DNA of 60,910 bases, from assembly GCA_031271045.1 (NCBI GenBank), contig JAISWO010000069.1, positions 1 to 60,910 of the forward strand. Reading direction: 5' to 3'. Positions 1 through 8,303 of the stretch are shown piece after piece. This stretch comes from Tannerellaceae bacterium. GTDB taxonomy: Bacteria > Bacteroidota > Bacteroidia > Bacteroidales > Tannerellaceae. Below the pieces are notes generated by a model. That model made no database searches. It saw only the letters and a list, made by a program, of their open reading frames with translations, and was not told the origin of the DNA. Position 1 is the first letter of the stretch, and the number at the start of each line of letters is the position of its first letter. Both the position numbers and the translations under genes were made by a program.

Positions 1-118
1 TATACTCTTTAGCATCCCATATCTCAAAATGTTCCAATACATGTGCCGGTACCAGCATGCTGCTTACCGTCGAAAACAAACTGTCCGTACTCGGCCGTTC
101 CAATCTCTTGCGTCCCAT
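1..118 (-). CDS. Partial transposase N-terminus (ISAon1-like), cut by window edge
   Basis: The minus strand from 118 reads MGRKRLERPSTDSLF and then LVPAHVLEHFEIWDAKEY before the window ends. The stretch LVP-x-H-(V/I)-LEHFEI-W resembles the N-terminal region of ISAon1-family transposases common in Bacteroidales. Only 39 residues are visible, so activity cannot be judged. A TAGCTTTG promoter box lies 24 bases upstream, which suggests a real gene start. Family assignment is from memory of the motif and is moderate. Confidence 0.5.
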   Translation of the reverse strand, partial: MGRKRLERPSTDSLFSTVSSMLVPAHVLEHFEIWDAKEY

Positions 119-141
119 AATGTGTCCGTTTTGACAGCAGA

Positions 142-149
142 CAAAGCTA
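142..149 (-). promoter_or_regulatory. -7 promoter box of the left-edge transposase
   Basis: TAGCTTTG on the minus strand fits the Bacteroidota TAnnTTTG element; the ATG is at 118. Confidence 0.4.
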
Positions 150-217
150 CAAAAAAAATCAATAGCACCTCAAAAAAAGTTTTTGCTGATAAAATCCTGC
201 GAATAGTCTATTATAAT

Positions 218-688
218 TTATTCTTCTGTTTGACAGCCGTTGAAGAAAAAGGATTCGCGGGCGTGTTCGGGGGATACGACGAAGTAAACGATTGCGGCAT
301 GAGAGCATAATTCGCCGGCTGAGTTGTATATTTCGGTGTCCACAAAGACAGCGTTACGTTTCCTTGCTTTTATGCGACCTCGGATTGTCAGCAAGGGTTC
401 TTCGGTAGAGATGCTTTTGATGAACTTGGTTTCCATTTTTGAAGTGACGCCCGTCGTTTGAAGTTTTTTCAGGATAACCCAGGCGGCTAATTCATCCATC
501 AGCGTACATTGTATGCCGCCATGCAGTGTCTTGAGCCAACCTTGTTGATAATTCGTCGGTTTCCATAATGAAATGACATCGTCTCCTTCTTCGTAAAACT
601 CCATGTGCAGTCCCGACGGATTACCGGGCGAACAAGCGAAGCAGAGATAACCCTCCAGCCCTTCCCAAGGGTTGATGATTTTCTTCAT
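218..688 (-). CDS. PaaI-type hotdog thioesterase
   Basis: A 156-residue protein with the single hotdog-fold layout of PaaI/4HBT acyl-CoA thioesterases. The motif HGGIQCTLMDELAAW, about residues 57-71, is the typical HGG...D active-site helix, and the C-terminal part forms the expected beta strands. It probably hydrolyses a small acyl or aryl thioester in the cytosol; the substrate cannot be told. The start MKKIINPW at 688 is chosen because its ATG overlaps the stop of the upstream arginine decarboxylase gene (ATGA, 685-688), which implies translational coupling. A longer reading starting at 718 would run into that upstream gene and is unlikely. Confidence 0.8.
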   Translation of the reverse strand: MKKIINPWEGLEGYLCFACSPGNPSGLHMEFYEEGDDVISLWKPTNYQQGWLKTLHGGIQCTLMDELAAWVILKKLQTTGVTSKMETKFIKSISTEEPLLTIRGRIKARKRNAVFVDTEIYNSAGELCSHAAIVYFVVSPEHARESFFFNGCQTEE

Positions 689-1218
689 AGTTCCGGCATC
701 AGGAAGTCGAGGAAGCATAGGGCGGCAATCGCTGTCCCATATCTTTTTTCAATCGTAATGCCTTCGGTAATAAAGTTAAGTTCTCCCAGATAATATTTGC
801 CATAGGTTTTCTGGTGAAGGTCGTTGATTACACGAATCAAGCGGGACTCCAGTTCTTCGATGCGATAGCGTCCGCTTACTTCGCAGACCAGACCGCCTAC
901 TTTGTCGTCAAAATTTTCGTCTTTATACATCCAGGCATAAACGACTCCGGCAGAGACAAATTCATCCTGATAGCCGTGAGACATGGCCATAATGGTTTTC
1001 AGTTCCGATCCAAACGGCGGCAGGTCAATCTCATCCATCGTTACTAAGTGTGCTGTTGCGGGAATAACAGATGAATACGTCATGATATTGAAATCTGATA
1101 TACCGGCATCATAAAGCGCCATGTGGTAAGAACCTGCATGTTTCTCCAAATCAGATTCACCACTTCCTTTTGTAATAAAAAATGTGTTCGGAACTAAGTT
1201 TCCAACTTTCTTTGTCAT
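685..1218 (-). CDS. Pyruvoyl-dependent arginine decarboxylase
   Basis: A 177-residue protein of the PvlArgDC family, which converts arginine to agmatine for polyamine synthesis or acid resistance. The self-cleavage site is visible as Thr-Tyr-Ser49-Ser50-Val, where serinolysis would make the beta chain and the pyruvoyl-capped alpha chain. Length fits the archaeal and chlamydial enzymes (about 160-195 residues). The start MTKKVGNLVP at 1218 is preferred over the ATG at 1266, because a TAATTTTG promoter box at 1264-1271 lies on top of the longer N-terminus. It is followed with a 4-base overlap by the thioesterase gene. Most bacteria use the unrelated PLP enzyme SpeA. Confidence 0.85.
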   Translation of the reverse strand: MTKKVGNLVPNTFFITKGSGESDLEKHAGSYHMALYDAGISDFNIMTYSSVIPATAHLVTMDEIDLPPFGSELKTIMAMSHGYQDEFVSAGVVYAWMYKDENFDDKVGGLVCEVSGRYRIEELESRLIRVINDLHQKTYGKYYLGELNFITEGITIEKRYGTAIAALCFLDFLMPEL

Positions 1219-1263
1219 CTGCAAAATATGTTTGCTAATTAATAATGTATCTATTTGAAGGCA

Positions 1264-1271
1264 CAAAATTA
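1264..1271 (-). promoter_or_regulatory. -7 box of the arginine decarboxylase operon
   Basis: TAATTTTG on the minus strand, 46 bases before the chosen ATG at 1218. It decides against the longer reading frame. Confidence 0.5.
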
Positions 1272-1349
1272 GAAACTAATTTGATAACATCTATATCTCA
1301 ATAGATAAAATATCGGTTCTCCCCGGAAATCACAAACGAACATATTTCT

Positions 1350-1357
1350 TATATTTG
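1350..1357 (+). promoter_or_regulatory. -7 box of sodB
   Basis: TATATTTG, 58 bases before the sodB ATG, divergent from the arginine decarboxylase promoter. Confidence 0.6.
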
Positions 1358-1415
1358 TTGGAAATAAAGAAACAGAGTATAAATCATCCGGCAACGGATA
1401 AAAAAAGAAAATGTT

Positions 1416-1991
1416 ATGAAGTTCGAATTAGTTAATTTATCGTATGCCACCGATGCCTTAGAGCCGGTGATTAGTAAACAAACAATTGAGTTCCATCATG
1501 GGAAGCATCTTCAGACTTATGTAAACAACCTGAACAATCTCGTTCCGGGAACAAAGTTTGAAAATGTCGGTCTCGAAACGATCGTCAGGGAATCAGAGGG
1601 TGGATTATTTAATAATGCAGGACAGGTACTGAATCACACTCTGTATTTCACGCAGTTTTCGCCTGACGGCGGAGGGAAGCCTTCGGGCAAGCTTGCTGCC
1701 GCTATAGATGCCGCTTGGGGTTCGTTCGGGAATTTTCAGAAAGAACTTGAAACGGCAGGCGTTGGACTGTTCGGTTCGGGATGGGTTTGGCTGGCAAAAG
1801 ACGAAGACGGGAAACTGTCGATCACCAAAGAAGCAAATGCCGGCAATCCCGTTACCAAAGGATTGACTCCGCTGCTTGGGTTCGATGTATGGGAGCATGC
1901 CTACTATCTGGATTATCAAAACCGTCGAGCCGATCACCTGAAAGACCTGTGGAAGATCGTAGACTGGAAAGTGGTAGAAAGCAGAATGTAA
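1416..1991 (+). CDS. sodB: Fe/Mn superoxide dismutase
   Basis: A 191-residue cytosolic superoxide dismutase. The four metal ligands are at the canonical places: His27, His74, Asp157 (in FDVWEHAYY) and His161. The active-site glutamine is Gln70 in the NNAGQVLNH motif, the Fe-type position, while position 142 is Ala. Residue 155, just before Phe-Asp157, is Gly rather than the Thr of strict Fe enzymes. Gly155 is the residue associated with metal promiscuity in the Porphyromonas gingivalis enzyme, and the C-terminus also resembles that protein. A long perfect hairpin follows the stop codon. Identification is firm; cambialism is inferred. Confidence 0.95.
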   Translation: MKFELVNLSYATDALEPVISKQTIEFHHGKHLQTYVNNLNNLVPGTKFENVGLETIVRESEGGLFNNAGQVLNHTLYFTQFSPDGGGKPSGKLAAAIDAAWGSFGNFQKELETAGVGLFGSGWVWLAKDEDGKLSITKEANAGNPVTKGLTPLLGFDVWEHAYYLDYQNRRADHLKDLWKIVDWKVVESRM

Positions 1992-1998
1992 GAACAAC

Positions 1999-2064
1999 AA
2001 CCCGTGCATAAACAAAAAAGAGAATAGCGGAACCGCTATTCTCTTTTTTGTTTATGCACGGGTT
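1999..2064. terminator. 66-bp near-perfect palindrome, bidirectional terminator
   Basis: Two 32-base arms around a 2-base centre (AA at 2031-2032) pair without mismatch. The stem contains AAAAAAGAGAATAGCGG and its complement CCGCTATTCTCTTTTTT, so each strand carries an A-rich 5' side and a T-rich 3' side. It lies between the convergent sodB and lptF/G genes, as expected for a two-way terminator. Confidence 0.85.
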
Positions 2065-2078
2065 ACTATTCTGTCCGT

Positions 2079-3167
2079 TTAATTAGGCGCCCTCCGGTAT
2101 AAGTAAATAGCTATGAAAGTGTATAAGATATTCGGTATCCAGGCTGCCACCATCGGGCTTACGTAACCGCTGATTGCAAATGTGGAGGTGATGGTAGTAA
2201 ACAGGATGTAGGAAAAGCTAAGCCCGATACCGATACCGATGTAGAGTCCCATTCCTCCTTTAATCTTCCTTGACGACAAAGAGGCGCCGATACTGGTCAG
2301 TATAAAAGCAGCCATGATGGCGGCGAAGCGTTTGTGATACTCAATCTCGAATGTCTGAATATTACCGATACCCCGTTTTTTCTGCCGGCTGATATAGGTG
2401 GCCAGTTGAGGGGTTGTCATCTTTTCGCAATCATCTACCGATATGAGAAAGTCGGAAGGTACGATCGTCAGCGTGGTATCTTTGCGGCTACCGCTGCTGA
2501 TGTGTTCATACATGCCGTCAAAGTCGCGGATCATATAGTCTATGATTGTCCAGTTATATAAGGTGTCGTATTTGATGGATTTGGCCGTCAGGCGGGAGAT
2601 GAGCTTCTTGTCTTCAAAGTGTTCTAAGGAAAAGTCGCGCCCCATACGGGATTTATCATCATAACGGTCGAAATAGGCGATGATGCCGGGTTCGACTTCC
2701 AGTTGCAGGTTGCGCACATATTCCACGGCGCGGTTCCGGAGGTGTTTGTTCTGGAAATTAATGCGCGATACGTTGGCCGGAGGTATGACAAAAGCATTCA
2801 AGACAAAGGTAGCGAGGGCTATGATCGTGGCCGAGATCCAATAAGGCAGCATCAGGCGCCGGAAACTCATTCCGTTGGACAGCATGGCTATGATCTCGGA
2901 ATTATCCGCCAGTTTGGAGGTGAAAAAGATAACGGCTATGAACGTGAACAAGGGGCTGAACAGATTGGCGAAATAAGGAACGAAGTTCATATAATAGTCG
3001 AACACGATCTCGCGGAGCGTCACTTCAGGCTTCAGGAACTTATCTATCTTCTCGTTGATGTCAAAGACGACCGAGATAGAGATGATCAGGACAATAGCAA
3101 AGATATACGTCCCCAAAAACTGTTTGATGATGTACCGGTCTATTCGTTTTAATCCGTAGTTCTTCAT
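2079..3167 (-). CDS. LptF/LptG-family LPS export permease
   Basis: A 362-residue inner-membrane protein of the YjgP/YjgQ family. Membrane segments are visible near residues 15-33, 55-85, 105-125 and three more in the last 90 residues, with a soluble periplasmic jellyroll-like region between (about 135-270). In the LptB2FG transporter these permeases lift LPS from the inner membrane to the LptC/LptA bridge. Bacteroidota members cannot easily be split into LptF or LptG, so no symbol is given. The gene follows tgt with a 3-base gap and probably shares its transcript. The lptC gene of this window is at 51407. Confidence 0.88.
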   Translation of the reverse strand: MKNYGLKRIDRYIIKQFLGTYIFAIVLIISISVVFDINEKIDKFLKPEVTLREIVFDYYMNFVPYFANLFSPLFTFIAVIFFTSKLADNSEIIAMLSNGMSFRRLMLPYWISATIIALATFVLNAFVIPPANVSRINFQNKHLRNRAVEYVRNLQLEVEPGIIAYFDRYDDKSRMGRDFSLEHFEDKKLISRLTAKSIKYDTLYNWTIIDYMIRDFDGMYEHISSGSRKDTTLTIVPSDFLISVDDCEKMTTPQLATYISRQKKRGIGNIQTFEIEYHKRFAAIMAAFILTSIGASLSSRKIKGGMGLYIGIGIGLSFSYILFTTITSTFAISGYVSPMVAAWIPNILYTFIAIYLYRRAPN

Positions 3168-3170
3168 TCT

Positions 3171-4304
3171 TTACAAACGATTTGATAATTGTCGGACGCT
3201 TTCGTTTTTCCAGCTTGTGAAGTCGCCGGCCAGGATATGTGTGCGGGCTTCTTTCACCAGCCGGAGATAGAAGGATAAATTATGTATGGAAGCAATCTGA
3301 AGGCCTAAGATCTCGTCGGCTTTAATCAGATGATGCAAGTACGCTTTGCTGTACGCTGTGTCTACGAAAGAAGAGGCGTCTGTTGCGTCGAGCGGCGAGA
3401 AGTCGTCTTCCCACTTCCGGTTGCGGATGTTGATCGTACCGTTGCGGGTGAACAACTGGCCGTTGCGACCGTTGCGCGTAGGCATGACACAATCGAACAT
3501 ATCCACGCCCCTGGCGATAGCTTCCAGCAGGTTGGCCGGCGTTCCTACGCCCATCAGGTAGCGAGGTTTGTCTTTGGGGAGGATGTCGTTGGTTACTTCT
3601 ATCATTTCGTACATTTTCTCTGTTGGTTCGCCTACGGCTAAGCCGCCGATGGCATTGCCGTCGGCTTCTTTGCCGGCGACGTATTCGGAGGCGCGCCTTC
3701 GCAGGTCGGCATAGACGCATCCCTGGACGATGGGGAAAAGGCTTTGTTCGTATCCGTACAAGGGTTCGGTGCAACGCATCCGGTCGAGGCAACGATCCAG
3801 CCAGCGTTCGGTCATCCGGAGCGATTTCTCCGCATAGTCATAGTCTGCATCACCGGGGCAACATTCGTCGAAGGCCATGATGATGTCCGCACCGATGGAA
3901 CGTTGGATATCGACGACATTTTCGGGCGTAAAGAAATGTTTCGACCCGTCGATGTGGGAGCGAAATTCGGCGCCTTCGTCACAGAGTTTGCGGTTGGCAG
4001 AGAGGGAGAAGACCTGGTAACCCCCGCTATCGGTCAGTATCGGCCGGTCCCAGCCGTTGAATGCATGGAGTCCTCCTACCCTTTCGAGCAGCGCCGTTCC
4101 CGGTCGCAGATAGAGATGATAGGTATTTCCCAATATGATTTGCGCTTGGATGTCGTCTTTTAATTCACGTGTATGTATGGCTTTTACGGTTCCCTGGGTG
4201 CCTACGGGCATAAAAATGGGCGTTTCAATTACTCCGTGTCCGGTAGTAATCAAAGCCGCCCTTGCATTTGAATGTATATCATTCTGTTCTATTTCAAACT
4301 TCAT
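3171..4304 (-). CDS. tgt: Queuine tRNA-ribosyltransferase
   Basis: A 377-residue (beta/alpha)8 enzyme that swaps guanine 34 for a queuine precursor in GUN-anticodon tRNAs. Catalytic aspartates are visible: Asp92 in TDSGGYQVFS and the nucleophile Asp271 in FDCVMPTRNGR. The C-terminal zinc site (CxCxxC...H) is absent: where it should be, the sequence reads LDATDASSFVDTAYSKAYL with no cysteine. The start MKFEIEQND at 4304 is chosen because tgt homologues begin there; the ATG at 4334 would overlap the upstream gene. It sits 3 bases before lptF/G and 33 bases after the polyferredoxin gene. Confidence 0.93.
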   Translation of the reverse strand: MKFEIEQNDIHSNARAALITTGHGVIETPIFMPVGTQGTVKAIHTRELKDDIQAQIILGNTYHLYLRPGTALLERVGGLHAFNGWDRPILTDSGGYQVFSLSANRKLCDEGAEFRSHIDGSKHFFTPENVVDIQRSIGADIIMAFDECCPGDADYDYAEKSLRMTERWLDRCLDRMRCTEPLYGYEQSLFPIVQGCVYADLRRRASEYVAGKEADGNAIGGLAVGEPTEKMYEMIEVTNDILPKDKPRYLMGVGTPANLLEAIARGVDMFDCVMPTRNGRNGQLFTRNGTINIRNRKWEDDFSPLDATDASSFVDTAYSKAYLHHLIKADEILGLQIASIHNLSFYLRLVKEARTHILAGDFTSWKNESVRQLSNRL

Positions 4305-4337
4305 GCTTCTTTGTTTGCGGGCAAAGGTAAGCATTAT

Positions 4338-5984
4338 TCAGAAGCCGAAGCCGTCGATTTCTATCTCTTTGACTTCTTCTTCTTCTGGGGGAGCGACGTA
4401 GGCGTGCTCCCGGTTAGCGACAACGACGATGGCCCGGTAGGGTCGGACGGGGCAGATAGATTCGCAGCCTCCGCAGCCGATGCAGAGTTCGGACTCTACT
4501 TGGGGGATGGTGAGCGTTCCTTCGTAAGGGATCATGTGAACGGCTTGCGTGGGACAATGTTCCGAACAGGCGCCACAGTCGGTTCCTTCGGTATGGACGA
4601 TGCAGCGGCTGATGTTGAACGTTGCGACGCCTACCTGGGTGGTTCGTTTCTCTTCTTTGCTCAGGCCACGGATGGCATGGACGGGGCAGACTTCGCCGCA
4701 GACCGTACATTCGTAGTTGCAATAGCTGCTTTCGAATTTGCAGTAGGGGCGCAGCAGGTAGTCGAAGCCGAACTGCAGTCCGGCGGGGCGCAGCACCTGG
4801 GTCGGGCATCTGACGACGCAGAGATGGCAGCCTGTACATTGGTCCTTGAAGCGTTCGAGGCCGGCGGAGCCGGGGGGAGTGACCGGCGGCAGGCGTTCGT
4901 AGTCGATATTGTCGGCTTCCGTCGGCTTTTCGCCTTCGGGCAGGTCGGCGTACTGGGCGACGGTGGAGAGAACGGGCAGCGTCGCGGCGACTGTTGCACC
5001 GGTGGCAAAGAAACGGCGGCGGCCATTCGACGGCGAGGCGGCGGGCGCCTCGGAGGAGAGCTTCCCGGCAGCGGGCGCTTCGGCAGGCTTCCCGGAGGAA
5101 GGCTTTTCAGCGGAGGGCTTCCCGGAGGCGAAGGGGGGACGGAAGCGGTACTTGAGCGAGCTCTTCGTACACGAGGAGGTGCAGTTGAAACAATCGACGC
5201 AGCGCGAGGTGTCGACGGTCATCTGTTTGCTGTTGATGGCTTCGGCCTTGCAGGTACGTTCGCAGTTGCCGCAACGGTTGCAGAGTTGTTCGTCGAACGA
5301 GATGCGGAAGAAGGAATAACGCGAGATCAGGCTCAGCAGAGCGCCGACGGGGCAAAGCGTATTGCAGAACAGGCGTCCGCGGAAGATAGTCAGCCCGACG
5401 AAAAGCAGCAGGGCGAGGAGCCCGGCGAGCAGCCCGGCGGTGGTGACGGTATGCACGGTGACGTGGTAGAGGGCGTAGTTGTCCATGCGCGTCAGCAAGT
5501 CGGCCAGCACATTATTGCCCCACATGGTTACGGGGCGGAACAGGTTGGCGGCTATGCGTCCGAAATTGCTGTACGGGTCGAGCCAAACCAGGAGGGTGGT
5601 AAAGCCGGCCAGGGCCGTTGCCGCCGTTGCTCCCAGCAGGAGGTAGCGCAGCAGGTTCTGCGGCTTGCGGAAGGAGAAGCGCCGGACGCCTTTGCTTTTT
5701 TTCTTACCGATACAGAAGAGGCGGTTGATCGCATCCTGCAAGATGCCTGCCGGACAGATCGCCGAGCAATAGAGACGTCCGAAGACGAGGACGAGTATAA
5801 ACTGGAACGCCATAATCCCGACGGCGCCGCTCAGGATGGCGGGCACAATCTGGAGATGCAGGAGTGCATGCACCCCCTGGGGTATCTTGCCCGCAAAGTC
5901 GATAAAGAAAAGAAGGGCAGACACAAAAAACAAGATTGCGAGCATAACCCGCAATCTCTTAAGATGATTCACACGATGTTTCAT
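4338..5984 (-). CDS. NapH-NapG-like membrane polyferredoxin (fusion)
   Basis: A 548-residue iron-sulfur protein. The first half is NapH/CcoG-like: several membrane helices, CSAICP (73-78) and CNTLCP (207-212) motifs, then two ferredoxin-type clusters (Cys235/238/241/245 and Cys262/265/268/272). A low-complexity Ser/Pro/Lys/Ala linker (286-318) follows. A Tat-like stretch GRRRFFATGATVAATLPVL (321-339) then precedes four further cysteine clusters starting at Cys383. This looks like NapH joined to a NapG-type protein, with the NapG signal kept inside. It would pass electrons from quinol to a periplasmic acceptor. No reductase gene is nearby. The gene is 32 bases downstream of the DUF362 gene and probably co-transcribed. 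Confidence 0.8.
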   Translation of the reverse strand: MKHRVNHLKRLRVMLAILFFVSALLFFIDFAGKIPQGVHALLHLQIVPAILSGAVGIMAFQFILVLVFGRLYCSAICPAGILQDAINRLFCIGKKKSKGVRRFSFRKPQNLLRYLLLGATAATALAGFTTLLVWLDPYSNFGRIAANLFRPVTMWGNNVLADLLTRMDNYALYHVTVHTVTTAGLLAGLLALLLFVGLTIFRGRLFCNTLCPVGALLSLISRYSFFRISFDEQLCNRCGNCERTCKAEAINSKQMTVDTSRCVDCFNCTSSCTKSSLKYRFRPPFASGKPSAEKPSSGKPAEAPAAGKLSSEAPAASPSNGRRRFFATGATVAATLPVLSTVAQYADLPEGEKPTEADNIDYERLPPVTPPGSAGLERFKDQCTGCHLCVVRCPTQVLRPAGLQFGFDYLLRPYCKFESSYCNYECTVCGEVCPVHAIRGLSKEEKRTTQVGVATFNISRCIVHTEGTDCGACSEHCPTQAVHMIPYEGTLTIPQVESELCIGCGGCESICPVRPYRAIVVVANREHAYVAPPEEEEVKEIEIDGFGF

Positions 5985-6016
5985 TCACTATCCGGTATTC
6001 GCTATTCGCTATTCAC

Positions 6017-6949
6017 TCATATTCTGATGCGCTTGATGTTCAACTGATCCAGATTCGTGGATCCGAGCTTCAGGGCTTCGCCTTTGCCGATATGTCCTAC
6101 GGCGGCCATGTCGAGTTTCTTGACTTGGTTGAACAATCCAAGGGCGGCGGTGTCGATGGCGACAATGTCGGGCGAGGCAAGCAGCGACTTGATGGTGGCC
6201 ACGTCGGCGGCGCTCTTGCCTTGCGGTCCGTTCTGGTGCATCATCCGGTAGGCATCGACAATGTTAAGCGCCGGTTTCTTTTGCAGCGTGCAAATGTCGG
6301 CGATACACTGTTGCAGGTCGTTGGAATGAAAGACGCGGCGGTCCCAGACAACGCCCATCAGGTTTTTCATGGCGCACGAGAACTTGGCGCCTCCGTGATT
6401 TTTCAGTATCGGCACATTGATCCAGGCGTCGGCTTCGAGGAGGGCTTCGTGAATCTTGGCTTCTTTGATTTTGACACCGCCGGGGATGGTGACGCTCTTG
6501 TAGTACTTCTCGTCGTTACCGGGAACGACCACGGCGCCGGCTTCCTTGGCGGCGGCTTCGATGCCGCTCGATTTGTAGCACTTGAGCCAGTCGTCGCACG
6601 TATGGTCGAAGACGGTCACTTTCGATGCTCCGGCAGCCAGGCAACGTTTCACCAGCGCTTTGATGAGCAGTGGGTTGGTATTGCCGGCCAGTTCCGGCGT
6701 GCGATCCCATCCGATATTGGGTTTGATAACGATCTTTTGTCCTTTCTTGATGTATTTACCGATCCCACCGAGGGCTTCCAGCGCTTTATCAAGCATGGCT
6801 TCGGGCTCGCCGCCCATGACGGCCACCAGATCGGGAGCTGCTTCGACAGCTACGGCCTCGCCCGACAGGGCGGCTTGCAATCCATCGAAGTTCAACGACA
6901 GGGCCGCCCCTGCCGCAACAGTAGTTTTAAAGAAATCACGACGTCTCAT
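6017..6949 (-). CDS. Tat-exported DUF362 protein
   Basis: A 310-residue DUF362-family protein. The N-terminus MRRRDFFKTTVAAGAALSL is a twin-arginine signal, so it is probably exported folded. The motifs VMGGEPEAM, KGQKIVIKPNIGW and NVPILKNHGGAKFSCAMKNLMG are typical for the family, which is often found with or fused to ferredoxins. It lies directly upstream of the polyferredoxin, which suggests that the two act together in a periplasmic redox step. The reaction is unknown. Confidence 0.82.
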   Translation of the reverse strand: MRRRDFFKTTVAAGAALSLNFDGLQAALSGEAVAVEAAPDLVAVMGGEPEAMLDKALEALGGIGKYIKKGQKIVIKPNIGWDRTPELAGNTNPLLIKALVKRCLAAGASKVTVFDHTCDDWLKCYKSSGIEAAAKEAGAVVVPGNDEKYYKSVTIPGGVKIKEAKIHEALLEADAWINVPILKNHGGAKFSCAMKNLMGVVWDRRVFHSNDLQQCIADICTLQKKPALNIVDAYRMMHQNGPQGKSAADVATIKSLLASPDIVAIDTAALGLFNQVKKLDMAAVGHIGKGEALKLGSTNLDQLNIKRIRI

Positions 6950-7056
6950 TTTGTTGGAGGTATTAATTCGAATTAATTAGTTTATGATGATGCTTTTGAC
7001 GGCTTTCTGCCGCAAAGGTTTAATCGTGGATCAGGCGATCGCCCCGGCGTCCGTTA

Positions 7057-8205
7057 TCAAGCGTCGATGATGGTGGCGGGATAGAGGACGTCGGTGAGGA
7101 GGGCCAGCAGGAGGTCGTCTTTGAGGATCTCGACCGTCTGGGGGTCGAAGACGCCGGCGAAGGGGCGGTCGAAGGTTACTTTGGAGGAAAAGCTTTCGAC
7201 GATCAGGCCGGTGGGCGTCTCGCCGTCTTCACCGAGCAGGAAACCGACGACGGGGAAGTTCTCGAAGACATCCTTTTCGGCATTGAAGATCCTCATGACG
7301 CTCCCTTCGGCGGAAGGGTGGAGGGCAGCGGCGAAGGCTTCGGGGTCGGCAGCCAGGAGCGACATGCGATTGCCGGAAGCGCCGGTTCCGAGGGTGGCCT
7401 GGGCGGTGATGGCGAAGGTCGGCGTCAGGTCGGCGTCGTCGTCGTCGTTGTCTTCTTCAAGGTCGGAAGAACCGCCGCCACCGATATGGGCGTAGAGATT
7501 CTCGTAATAGTGGATGATATTGTTAATGCCGTCGATGATGGTGGTGAAGGTAGCCATGGCAGCGGCATTGCCGTTGAGTTTGGCGATGGCGTAGAGGGCG
7601 TTGACGACTTCGGCGACGGCGGTGAAGCCCTTGTCGGTGCGCGGCCGGGCGGATTTCATATTTCCCTGGCGGAGGGCGTTGCCGAGGCTTTGTTCGCGCT
7701 GGGCGAAGGCGATGCGGAAGGCATCGTTGGCGGCTTCGAGGGTGTTGACGGCATCGCCGAGGCCCAGGGTGGTGACATGGGGCGCGTAGGCGGGCAGACG
7801 AAGATCCTGGAGGAGGTTGTAGATCAGGGCTTGCGCCTGCGTCATGGACGTGTGCGGGATCTGCTTGAAATTGTTCAGCACAAAGGCGAGGCCGAGGGCG
7901 GCAGCATGTTCGGTGGGGTTTTTGCTGTGGCTGGAAGCGTCGACGCTCAGTTTGATAACCTGGAAAGCATCCATCCGTTCGGCGTCGGCCGCTTGGATTT
8001 CAGGAGTTTCGGTGGATCGGGCGCTGCGTTTGAAAACGGTGTCTTCATGCCCGAAGTCCGCTTTGAAGGCGAGCCACGTCTTGATCGCTTCGCCCAATAG
8101 ATTTTCAAAAGGCTCTACAAATTCGATAATAGCCTGGTAGAACCCATAATGGTCAGCGTTACGGAAACGCCGAACGAGGTTTGCAAATTTCTGGATGATC
8201 TTCAT
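7057..8205 (-). CDS. DUF6261-family protein no. 1 with beta-rich C-terminal domain
   Basis: A 382-residue protein with no signal peptide. The first 220 residues are predicted all-helical and share with the 15510-16694 protein the motifs RRxRNAxHxxxYxAI, KRSAxxxET, ALxxNLxQDL, NDAFxxxxxxR and SARxxxD. An acidic linker (DLEEDNDDDDADL) follows, then a domain of about 115 residues (ITAQATLGTG to LYPATIIDA) also shared with that protein. I assign DUF6261 from memory of the helical part; the function is unknown. The start at 8205 is fixed by the TACATTTG promoter box at 8244-8251, which lies inside any longer frame. Repeat array 1 lies immediately upstream of this promoter. Confidence 0.7.
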   Translation of the reverse strand: MKIIQKFANLVRRFRNADHYGFYQAIIEFVEPFENLLGEAIKTWLAFKADFGHEDTVFKRSARSTETPEIQAADAERMDAFQVIKLSVDASSHSKNPTEHAAALGLAFVLNNFKQIPHTSMTQAQALIYNLLQDLRLPAYAPHVTTLGLGDAVNTLEAANDAFRIAFAQREQSLGNALRQGNMKSARPRTDKGFTAVAEVVNALYAIAKLNGNAAAMATFTTIIDGINNIIHYYENLYAHIGGGGSSDLEEDNDDDDADLTPTFAITAQATLGTGASGNRMSLLAADPEAFAAALHPSAEGSVMRIFNAEKDVFENFPVVGFLLGEDGETPTGLIVESFSSKVTFDRPFAGVFDPQTVEILKDDLLLALLTDVLYPATIIDA

Positions 8206-8243
8206 GGTATTTATTTTTAGATTATTTGTTGCAATTATATCCG

Positions 8244-8251
8244 CAAATGTA
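8244..8251 (-). promoter_or_regulatory. -7 box of DUF6261 gene no. 1
   Basis: TACATTTG on the minus strand, 38 bases before the ATG at 8205. Array 1 starts about 50 bp upstream of it. Confidence 0.6.
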
Positions 8252-8303
8252 ACGATATTCTTGAATAAAACTATATGACCGGTCGAAAAAATATTCTTTT
8301 CAC

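Noticed and set aside
4272..6047. 591-codon plus-strand frame antisense to the polyferredoxin
   Set aside because: The opposite strand has a full set of cysteine cluster motifs; this frame is a GC-rich shadow.
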